Shown: positions 50,195 through 61,200 of the stretch, one piece after another
How positions within the stretch are numbered: the first letter of the stretch is position 1
Layout of the letters: each line of letters begins with the position of its first letter
Origin: Montifringilla adamsi
Taxonomy: Eukaryota > Chordata > Aves > Passeriformes > Passeridae
Assembly (NCBI GenBank): GCA_017590115.1
Contig: JAGGNK010013114.1
Coordinates: forward strand, 2,170,001 to 2,234,000
Length of the DNA stretch: 64,000 bases
Direction of reading: 5' to 3'
Notes under the pieces: model-generated
What the model saw: the letters and a program-made list of their open reading frames with translations, nothing else
What the model was told of the DNA's origin: nothing
The model's database searches: none
Made by a program: the position numbers and the translations under genes

Positions 50195-50490
50195 GAGGAC
50201 TGTGAGTAGAACAGGGGGAATAGAGTGCCTGTCTTATGAGAGCAAACTGGGAAAGCTTGGACTGTGTAGCCTAGCAAAATGAAAGCTGAGATGGGATCTG
50301 ATTGCTAGCTATAAATACATTACGAGGGTAAACACCAGGGTGGGAGGAGAGCAATTTAAGCCAAAGGACAATGCTGGCACAGGAACAAATGGGTCTAAAC
50401 AGGCAATGAATAATTTTTGGCTGCTTAATAGAGCAAAGTTTCTGAGCATTGGAAAAGGGAGACTCCAGAGCAGCCAGAGGGCACAAGTTG
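50195..50490 (+). repeat. Ancient, diverged CR1-type LINE fragment
   Basis: Diverged sense copy of an old CR1 lineage. Recognisable blocks are 'gcctgtcttatgagagcaa', 'tgtgtagcctagcaaaatga', 'aagctgagatgggatctgat', 'tagctataaatacatta', 'gggtaaacaccagggtggga' and 'caatttaagccaaaggacaa', then 'ctggcacaggaacaaatggg'. This variant ('agcctagcaaaa', 'aaacaccaggg') is characteristic of CR1-like elements shared by birds, crocodilians and turtles rather than the bird-specific younger groups. Both ends fade into unique sequence, so borders are approximate. A minus-strand open frame across it (50271-50537) is antisense to the repeat and not a gene. Confidence 0.7.
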
Positions 50491-53400
50491 GATCTTAAAT
50501 CCTTTGGAGACAGCGTACTGAGATGGCACAGAGACATGTGCCAGCTGTGAGCTGGACCTGGTAACCCAAATCATCACTTTCCACCCTCTCCCTGCCCCTT
50601 CTGAGTGATGAGCAGATGGAGGGATCTACCCCTCAGCTTAACCCCTTTGTCTACTCAGAGTCCTGTCCCATGCACTGCTGTCTTTCACTGGGAATGTCGG
50701 TGGTCTTCAGGTGTGAGGCATGCTTGGTTTGGGTAGGAACTGTGCTGTCTTTTATATATCCTCTGTAAGTCAGAAATTCAACTTACCCTGTGAATGTGTG
50801 TATATATTTTCAAATAGGATGCCTTTTTAAATGGTATCAATTTTCTTCAAATTGAAGTAAAAAAGCAGTGGAAAAAGTTAGATGTTTGAAAAACTGATGA
50901 AGAATTTGATGTAATTCTGCTGCCGATTTGTTTTCATGAAAACCTTTTTAGAAGTAGTCAGACTAACTATAAAAATATTTTTGGATTATTTTTGATTGTT
51001 TGTTTCATGACCTTGCATTTTTTCTTTCCAGTCAGTATATGAAAACATAATCTAATTTGGTGTACTTTGGAGAACAGACTTAAATCCAATTTTTGTGTAA
51101 GGAAGCATCTTCTAATATTTGAGATGACATATAGTGCTTGGGCAAAATAGCTGGGATTTTCTTACCTCTGTTTTGCTTCTTTGATAGTCTTTGCTGCTCA
51201 TAACTACAAGTTTGTAATTGCTTGTGTGTCCTCACATTTAGATAGATTTTATTTTATGTGTTAATTTTTTTCTGAATGCTTTCAAGAAGACACAAATTTG
51301 TTCTCAACTGTGTTTCAAATTTGCAACTATCAGCAAAAGATACCAAAAACTAGTTCAGATTTCAGCACTTTCCTAAAGTCATCAATTCCCAGCTTTATTC
51401 AGTAACTCTCTGTTTAGGACATTTACCTTGTAGGATGTAGGTACAGATTAAGTCCCTCTCTGCCTGAGGACATCTTAACACGCCAACACCTCTTTTTCCA
51501 GTAACATGTCCCAAGGCTTAGATATGCCCTCTGTTCAAAAGGCTGGAGATGAAGAGCTGTTCTCAATCCTTCCTGTTGGTGTTAGTCCATTTTTGATATA
51601 CAACTGGGTTCCTGATGTTTTAGCATTCTGACCAGCAGCTGCAGAAACACTTATGTTCCCTCACCAAATATTTAAGTATGCTATCCAAAGTGGAGCAGTT
51701 TGAGCAAACCAGCCTGAGGGAGGCCAGCTTCAGTGTGCACTAATAACTTAGCAGCTGAGAGAGAGACTTACTTGAAGGGTAAGAAACCTTGGGTCAAATC
51801 ATTGCTTTGAATCTGTAAAGTGCAAAATAATAATAAAATTATCTGGTTTCTATTTTCACTTATTGTAAATGGGTATTATTTACTATTTTAAATCAATTTT
51901 ATTTTATTATTATTTAATCAAACCAATATTTTTTCCTGGCTCAGCTGCCAAACCGAACATTTCCTGCTGATGCGTGGTGGGTTCATATGGAATATTTCAT
52001 GATGCTGCAGTACCATTTTGTCCCATCGATTGCCTAAGCACAGCAGCTCTATGCAACTCCATACATCACAAGTCTCAGGACGTGCAGGCAGCACACCAGG
52101 TTGTACAGTAGAGACATTTGAACTGGTTTTAGTTATCTTGGGTACTGAAGCAGAATAGCCACATTAGCAGGATACAAAAGTAGAGTAAATTAGTCCTGGA
52201 AATGTTGCACCCATTACTGTCACTACCAATTACAATAATTAATGTTATTCATCTCTAGGCAGCAGATTAAAACTGAACTAACCCATTAGTAACTGAATGT
52301 CACAGCGACTGGAGGGTTGTTGGATTGCCTGCGTGAAGGTGGTGATTTCATTTCAGTTCCTACTGGCAAATGGCCATGTTCTTTAAATGAATAATAAATG
52401 AATACACAACAAGCAAAATCTTGGCTCCCTGGAGCTCTCCATTAACTGAAATGGTGCAGGACGCAAACACATCTGTGTCAATTATTGAAAACTTTATCAT
52501 GATACCAGATATTTCTGGGGTTTAGTACAGAAGGAAGCCAAGGATATAATGGATCATGGAGACTGAGGGGCTCCATTTCTCTTTTAGAAAATCCCTCTAG
52601 AATAAGGGTTCTCACTTGCCATTTATAAGTTTTTAGTAGATGAATGAGTGCCTACTCCGCTGCTGCTTGTTTGCACTGTTTCCTGTTTGTTTATTAAATG
52701 ATCACTTACAGTGAAACGCAGGACACAGTCTGGGCAGAAATCACCCCTCAGTCACAGCACATTGCATTACTATAATGAGATTATTTTATGCATTTCTGTG
52801 TAAGCACACACTAATCAATTCTCCAGGACTGTTCCAAAAAATAAAATAGAGCCTAAGTTTTAGAGGCCCATTAGTCGTAATTTGCTAAGCATGGGAAAGA
52901 AAACCTTATATTAAATTCTATAAATAGCTACTGCAATTAGACAATAGTTAAGCCTCTTCAGCTGATTTACTTCATTTGTCTGTAGGGTGTTTTCCAAATC
53001 TGATGTTTTCTAATCCTTATACTCTTAGTTCCTGTTTAACATATCCATTGGCAAGCTGACACACTTTGACACCCAACCTCCCAATATGGTTTCTTCTTGC
53101 TTGCCCCTTGGTGAATAAGAAACAAGCAAGGAGAATTAAACTCGAAGGGAAAAAACAAGACTCATGCAATTTATTAAAGAGAACTATGAACAAGCTCCAT
53201 CTGGAGGGGTTTTTTTTTTGGGGTGGCTTTTTGAGAGAGTTGGGTTGGATATTTTTGTTGTTGCATTTTTTAATATTACTTTTTCTATGCAATCTAGACT
53301 AGTACTAGAAATGGGCCAAAATTTTAACCCTAGTGTGGAACTGACAACGTCTAGCTACCAGTCTACAGAAAAATAAATATTTGTTGTGTCTGTTGCTAGA

Positions 53401-54841
53401 GCCCATAGTGAAGATGAGAAGTTAACCTTGTGGTCTTGATAGAGGGGTGCTGAATGAGAAGGAATGACTTCTCTGAGATACATAGAATACAATTATCATG
53501 TTTTGGATGAATCCAGAGCAGAAGCAACTTCCTTTGCATCACACTTCTTGGATGCCTTGCATGCCATTCCTCTGGAAGAAGATAAACTCATATGGAAGCA
53601 AATGTAATTTTCATTTTCTTTCCAGATGTTGCACCCAATTACCATGGTTTTTGTGCTCTTCTTTGAGCTCCTCAGCATATAGTCATGTCTTGTTCCACTC
53701 TAAGCTGTCATGTAAACTGAGCAAGACATTTTCAGGTGTGGAATTTGAGGGAAAATCAATTATGCAATAATTAGAGCACAAGCCTCTCAAATTCTCAAAC
53801 TTCCAGGTTATAGTCCATGAACACCCAGCACAGGCTAAAGATGTAAATAATTTTTAGACTCCTACTGCTTCTCAGAAGCTTATCTCTGCATTTTGCCCAC
53901 AGCATTAATAGAGACACTGCTTTCTAATTGCATTATATACATTATGTTATGTTACATTTCAGTCTTGGTAAAGCAAATTAATCAGCCGTGTCTAAAAATA
54001 ATGACCGTGGCTCTTTAAGCTAACTGTGCATCCCAGGCATCTAAAATCTAATTCCTATGTGGTTTGTAGTATCTCCCGTGCTCATAGACAAGCAAGATGT
54101 TCATGCTGCAACATTTAGACTCTGTAATTCTTTCAATAGGTGAGGTGCTAATCTGGTAAAATGCTCCTGATAATAATTTTTTCTATGCTTTATTTGTCTT
54201 TATTAAATTACTGAGATCCCTGGGCTGAGACTTTGGAATATTTGCCTCTGTCCTGCACAATCCTTTATAGCTCTAGGAGCTGACCCATGGAATGGAGCTT
54301 TAGATCAAGTTTTAGATACTGAGATTTATCTGTGTCAGTCAAGGTAAGCCCCATAGGTCTGTCCACAAGACACAAGGGCCCCACAGCAGGCACCTGCACA
54401 AATGGCAGGGAGCATGATGGTGACAGAGTTACACACATCTCTAGTTCCAAAACCCTCTGTCTAGAGGACGAGGGTTTTAAAATCTTTGTGGGACCTCACT
54501 TGTGGAGACTGCCAGAAAGGAAATGGTTTGTCTCCCATGTGCCCTGCATTCATCATCTCTGCACAGGCCCTTCAAACCTTCAAGATAGATCCAGCTGGTA
54601 GACAGTGGCTTTGCCTGGGCCAGTAAGAATGTATTAGATTGCTGAAGGGGAGATTAGAGCAAAAGTGTATTACTTTTTCTCCCTGTGTTGCAAGAAAAGG
54701 ATATGCTTCACATTTTGTGCCAGTTGGAGAAGAACTCTCCTGAGACTGCATTTTATAAAAGAGTTTGTTTACTCTCCAGCAGAAGGGTTACCCAGCAGTC
54801 AAGACTCCTGACTCAGCTCTGCTCTTAGTACTGCCGATTTG
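50491..54841. other. Unique non-coding stretch with AT-rich motif-dense blocks
   Basis: No gene that I can support. Low-complexity ATT/TTA sequence lies at about 51825-51920. A run of ten T flanked by GGGG on both sides is at 53206-53223. Blocks at about 52200-52330 and 53930-54075 are dense in TAAT/ATTA. The second holds a match to the MEF2 consensus (CTAAAAATAA, 53992-54001); see findings. Confidence 0.55.
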
Positions 54842-54882
54842 GAGCTGCAAGTTTAGTGAGCTGCAAGTTTAGTAAGCTGCAG
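54842..54882. repeat. 16-bp tandem repeat, about 2.5 copies
   Basis: The unit gagctgcaagtttagt at 54842-54857 is repeated exactly at 54858-54873, followed by a partial third copy aagctgcag. A small local duplication, probably recent because the two full copies are identical. Confidence 0.9.
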
Positions 54883-57800
54883 AGAAATCTCAGTGGAAAG
54901 ATATGGGTACAGAAAGGCATACTGAGGCTCTGTCAAAGACAGGGAAGAAAGTTTTTTGTTCTTAATGCAGCAGTAAATCCCTCATTGTACAACCTGCTGT
55001 AGCAATAACAGCATACCATATCTCTACACAGGGCAGTGGCATGACCTAGTAGGTGGGAGGCTCTCAGTAATCCTTTTAGCTGTTTTCTTCCCTGCAGACC
55101 CTAAAATGTAGCTGAACTCACAAACTCCTTGTTGGGATTTTCTTTTTCTGTTGCCTCTTTTTACAAGACACAGCTGGCACTTCTATTCAGCGTCCATCAG
55201 TACACCAGTTGCAATGCCTGACTGCAATCTTTCTGTCTCCATTTTCACCCAGTTTTCTGTTGTGCTGCTGTAAATGAATCGATTTGTGCAATTAGCATTG
55301 GAGCTGTAAAGTGCCTAATAACAAGGAAAATAGGAGCCTGTGAACTGAGGAAACTAGATGCACAACCAGGCTGGGTGGTGTCATGTTGCATTTTCTTCAT
55401 GAAAAAAAGCAGAACACAGTCATTGCAGCTTCAAGGTATTTGAAAGTATTACAAAAAGGTCACAGCTAGATGATTCTGTAAGTAGCTGGGAGGTACCACT
55501 GATAGTAAACTTAACATAGACTTTTCAGGGTGTGCCTTTTTACTTCAGTGTAATGTGCTTGAGTCAGCAGAATTGGTGTTCAAAGTGGTCATTGGCTGAA
55601 ATAAAACTTTACATAAAAAGAAGACTGTCCAAGGACTTTTTTATCAAAATAAATGGAAATATTCACTCTTTCTCACAGTGAAATATGGCAGTCTGGGCAC
55701 TTTGCTGGCATAATGGAAACAAAGTGAGAGAACACACAGAGTGCAACTTGACAGTGACTGGGCTTGCATTTGAAGCCTGCAGTAGCTAGAACTTAAAGGG
55801 GCCACAAGCTAGATGTAAGTTGTACATGAATGATACCAATAGCATGTGGCAGAGATCCAAACCTTCAAAAACACTTGCAGAAAATGCAGGGCCACAGCTC
55901 AAAGTGATGGAACTCAGCTGTATTTTGTCCAGTTTGGTGAGGATGAGGAAGCTTGCGCTAAAATGTTGTCCTGACCTTTAGAGAGGATCTCAGACTGATA
56001 TATTCATGTATGGCTGTCTGCATTTAAAGGATACAGCACCAGTATCCACTAAATAAGATTTTTCATGGTTTTCCATTGAATTCAGTGGAACTGCTCAAGT
56101 GTGTAGATGTTACTCAGCTGTATGTAGAGTGTCAGGACCTCAGACATGATGGACAAGTTCATTATAAGATAAAAATATTGATGAAGCTCAAGTTGCAGTT
56201 TAAAATTTTGCATTAGTGTTTAAATATTCAGACTACTCTCATACTTGGACTAATTGCTCTAAGGTAAAAAAGTAAGTCTAATATTGATGACGTGTCTGTT
56301 CTTCTTGACACTGTGGGGATGAACTGATGGAGATAATGTGATGGATTTTTTTCAAGCACCTATTACCCTTGTATCTTAATGTTGATATATTGCAAGCATG
56401 GAAAGCAAAAATTTGAGGACATCCACTTTAGGTTTAGAACCAAACAGATCTTACTTGGTGGTAGAGACACACATACTCCACACAGGGTGAATACTCACTT
56501 ACTACAGAATTGATATCTCATGCTGTAATACAGGACCTTTTGAGACTTTCTTGGTTTCTCTTTTCCTCTTTGTTCTATGCTATCACACAAAATCCGTCTA
56601 ACTAGAGATAATAGGAGTGAATGGGAGGTAGATTCCTAGATTGAGCCATCATTTTTATGTCAAACATCCATTCTCTTTCAGCTTTTAAGAAGAGAAGCAA
56701 CCTCATGCATTTAGCCTTGTACTAACCCACAGCTGACACACACTGCCCCGCCCAGCACCACCCTGTTAAAAGATACTGTGATATTTATGAATGCACGAAG
56801 TCACATGTCCCATTTATCTCCAGACCTGAGGCCCCATTATCATGTCAGGTCACTTGCTCAACCTGAAACCCTTACAAAGAGAAATTAAAGAAAAAGCTGT
56901 GACAGAACAAATATCCCTTAATCAATTGCCCTCTGACACCTCTCATTCAGAGGTTGGTGCTTGCAAAATGAGGTAGTGTAATAAGCTCAATATGTACAGC
57001 AGATGGCATGGACATTATAAAAAAAAGTAGATGAAATAAAACCTCAAATAACTTGTAATGATTTATTACTATCGATCCCACTAAAGCATTTCTCTTCCTT
57101 CAGGAATGGGTGTAAGGAAGGAAACATTAGCTAGGTTCTTTCTTATATATTGTATATTTTTTCCCCCTTCACAATGAGGTGTAAAAAGCATTGAATGTTG
57201 AACACCTCTAAGCATTCAGGTAAAAACCCTTTTATATAAAAGTTTAAATAAATTTTGTATCTAGTTGAAGGAGTTTAAATAGGATTTCAATGTGATATTT
57301 TAAATGAAACTGCTTTATGAAGTGATTTTTTTGAGGGGAAACTACATATCTAAATCTCTCAGCTTTAAGGGGCATATCCATCTGCATCAGTCACATTGCA
57401 TTATGTTGTTTCCCAAAATGTCATAACATCTCATAGGACATATTTTTTTCTGAAAACCATTTTTACCTAAATGGTAGGGTATGCTATTCACGAGGAGAGT
57501 GAGATTAGCTGGCAAGGTATGACAATATAAAGCTGAAGGGAAAACAGAAAAGCCAAAGACAAGAAACTTAATTCAACTTTCCCATAGAAATAATATATTC
57601 TGAAGAAATGGAGGGAACAAAATCTAAAAAACAGTGTTCCTGCACGTGTATTAGCAGGCAATAAAAAATGCCTAAGCCTTGATTTACGCAAGTTCAATCT
57701 CAGATCCCAGCTCAGAAAATATTTTCTCCTATTGGGGGCTGCACATATGTCACTGTGATGGCTACAGTGAGGAGTTTAATTTGCAAAGCCCAGAAGATGA

Positions 57801-58170
57801 AAGAAATAGCATCTATAAAAAGTTTAAGTATAGCTGAGTTATCTGCTGGTTACGTGCTTCCCAGTTCAGGGAACTATTTGCACAGCTTAACTCTGTCTTT
57901 AGGCTAGCATTTGTTTAATACAACTGACCTCGAAACTACTTCAGCACAGAGGGAAAGTTACACACTAAATTAAAGCTGTCATGCAGACTTAGGACCTTGT
58001 TAAATTATTTAACCTATTAGTGTAGCTGAAAATTAATTTAGGTAAAAGCAATTTACCCCTGTTAATTTACAGACCTTAACAATGTCTCATATTCAGCATA
58101 CAGGTAAGTTACACGTGGTGCTTTTATTCAACCAAACACCACTGATTTACACAAACAGCTGTAATTCTTT
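54883..58170. other. Unique non-coding stretch
   Basis: AT-rich unique DNA with few open frames of any length, which is itself evidence against coding exons. The block 57950-58110 is dense in homeodomain-type cores and is discussed in findings. Confidence 0.65.
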
Positions 58171-58240
58171 TCCTTGGTGAGAAGAGAAAGCCTTTCAGAC
58201 CCCTGGTGAAAAGAGAGAGCATTTCAGATCCCTTGGACAG
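58171..58240. repeat. 30-bp tandem repeat, about 2.3 copies
   Basis: The unit at 58171-58200 (tccttggtgagaagagaaag then cctttcagac) is repeated with a few changes at 58201-58230. A partial third copy ccttgg follows at 58231. This is an old tandem duplication. The length is a multiple of three, but no open frame uses it. Confidence 0.85.
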
Positions 58241-61200
58241 GTCCCACTGACAAAAACATGGGATTACTGATTACTGGAGATAAAGGTTTTATAAGATTAC
58301 ATGATTTGCCATACCATCATGTGTGAAATTGGGTGGTGACTGAAAATTGCCAAAATTGATATTAGTGGGTTTATTAATAGTTTCAATAAGCATCTGAAGT
58401 TCCTAATTGAAAAGCAGCACCTTGTTACGCTCAGTGCTGTACTAGCCCCTCAGAGGGTCATCTGTCAAAGGACAGTGCTTGTCTGAAATGAGTTTTACAC
58501 ACCCCAGTGCAAATGAAGGCTTTTTAAAGGAGGGGAGCATCCTTTCATAAAGGATTTTTGGAGCTAAAGAATGGTCTCATGTTTAAAAAATAAAAAGCAT
58601 CATCTGTACCATTTCATCAGTTTTAATCACAGTGGGATTTGAAATTGTTACAGAATCATTCTGCTTGTTGTGATTAAAGTATTGAGAAAAAATGGCATTT
58701 TTTCTCACCTGAAACTATCGTGAAAAACCTTTCTTTAAACCTCTCCCTACCAAAACCAAACAAAAAAAAAAACAAAAAACGCCTGTGACAGGTTGTCATT
58801 ATAACTATATAGGAGAGGAAAGTGAATAATCAAAAGAGGCTACAGCACAGGAAGGCTGAGGCTTTGCTGTGTTCACCTCCTGGAATGCTATTTTTACCTC
58901 GCCGCATGCTGTAAGCCTTGTGGTGGGCTGCCATCATGCTGGGGGGAAGTGAATATCCCAAACAGACATGTCAGCAAGGAGAGCAGCAAATGCCAGCATT
59001 GCCCCAGAGGGAGGGAATAGCCAGGCTGGGCACTAGTGGGGCAGGACTCTGGGGCTGGGTAGAGCAGTTTGTCTTTGGGTGGGTGTCAAGGTCCCCACCC
59101 TGTGCACACAAAAGCAGTATCAGCACAACAGGCTGCTTGATGGGTGGTGGTGCAAGTGAGCCTCCCAGGCACAAACAAGGAAGACACAGCTGCTCTTTTA
59201 TCTTCAGGGTGGTTTGTGAGACACCGTCTAGGTCTTTGTGGGGAACTTTGCAGAACTGTTTGCAGTATTCTGCCTGTAGAGATGTTTACGTGTCTTTAAT
59301 AGCATTTAATTTCATGGAGCTGTATGCACCACAGCTTCCACGCCCAAACGCTAAATTCTTTCAACTATCAACAAAATTTTGTTAATAAATTAAAAGCCTG
59401 CCCTTCCTTTTAATATGAGTAGAGTTAAACCTAATAATGTCTGTCTTTTTTCGTGCTCTGATATACATAGATATATACAGAACTCTTTTGCCCTTGCAGT
59501 CCCCTAGTGGCCCCCAGCCTCTTACCAACATCATGTGTCACAAAGGCGGCTTTATAGGTGGTGCCCTCAAAAAACATTATTGGGTTTAGTCCAAGCAAAA
59601 CTTTACTTCAAGTTGAAACACTATTGAGAAATTGCAATGTGTCATTTCAGAAAGTTCATCTGGAAACAGCTGGGAGGAAACTTGCTCAAGCTATATCAAG
59701 CAGGCCTGTCAGACCAGTCAACATCCCTCCAGGAGGATTTCCCTAGATTTTTAAGGGACTATTTGAGTGAGACCAGACTACTTATGTCTTTTAACCCAGG
59801 CCTGCTTTCCATAGTTGAACCTGGATTTTGCAAGCAGATTTTTTTGCAGGACCTTGTAGTGTATGTTTTTTGATGCATCCTCAGGCAAGCAACAGGATCC
59901 TGCTGTCTTCTTTGTCATGGTATAACTGTTAACCATGGCATAGCAGGTTATGCAAGGTTTGCAGTGTGAAGGGGGTGTCCTCCTGAAAAGCCTTTCAACA
60001 GTACTTCTCATTTAGTACTACTCATGGTGTGAGTATAAGGGACGGGCGGAATCCTTTTATCTTGATTTTGAATTAGAAAACTAAAAAAATCTAAGCAACA
60101 CATACTAAATTCTGTCTCCAGCCCAACAATAAAAAGCAGCTATAGATGAATCTCTACGAGGGAAAAATTCTGCTCAAATTCTGAATGAAACAGAGACTTT
60201 TTAATTTTTCATTGCCATTTTCCTTTTTCTCTTTTATCAAACATTTTAACTAACTTTCCTTCCATATTTAGCCTTCTGTTTAAAACTTTTGTTATTGAAG
60301 GTTTTTTTTTAATTAATGCATTAGAGAAAGGCAAAGAAAACAACAAAAACCCCCACCTTAACATAGCCACATTTAGTCACACTTTATTGGGGCTGAAGGG
60401 TGGTGATTCTATGAAAATCCTAAAAGAATGTCTCATCACTCCTAAAACCATGGTGGCTGCAAGAATGATAATCACTTTGTAGTATGACAAAAGCAAAGTA
60501 GTTTAGGTTGAGTGCTGGCAGTGCTCCGACTGCATCCTCCTGCCCCACCTGAACCCTCAGCACACCCACTTTCACATAGGTGAGCTGCACAGCAATACAA
60601 AAGGTAGTCACCCTGAGGTAATTCCTACTTTTCCAGAAGGGGATTAAATAAAAAGCTCCTGTAGCTCAAGTAAATGAGAAAATTGTTTCTGTGTTTTGGG
60701 ATTCTTAAAGGTTGAGAAAAGCAGAAGTCACCAGCAGTTATGCACAACTGAAAATAAAGCCATTGAAAGAGACAAAAAAAGGTAAAGAAAGGGAATCATA
60801 GCTGGATCTTGGGTATTGTTTAGATTCCAACAAGCTTTCATGGCTGTTTTTACAATCTTATTTTTCAGACTTTCCCCCTCCCACTGTGTTAATGAGGTGG
60901 GAACTGACCTGCCTACTTATTTTCTGGCTTCATATTTAGAGTGGGGCAACATGCTGAACAGCTGACTGCATGCACTGCATTGTGGATCAAATCTATGCTC
61001 TTTTGTGACTGGTGTTTGTTACATCTCTGAAAAAGTATACACTAAGTTCCACATTTATATTTGTTTTGGATAGATAATGGCATTTTCTCTCAAGCAAACT
61101 TTCCTTTCTCCAGAGCACGATCATCAGTCATCATGCTGAAGTGACATATATTATTCTAATTAACTCCCTTAGATTTAAGGAAGAATGCCTCTGTAACTGC

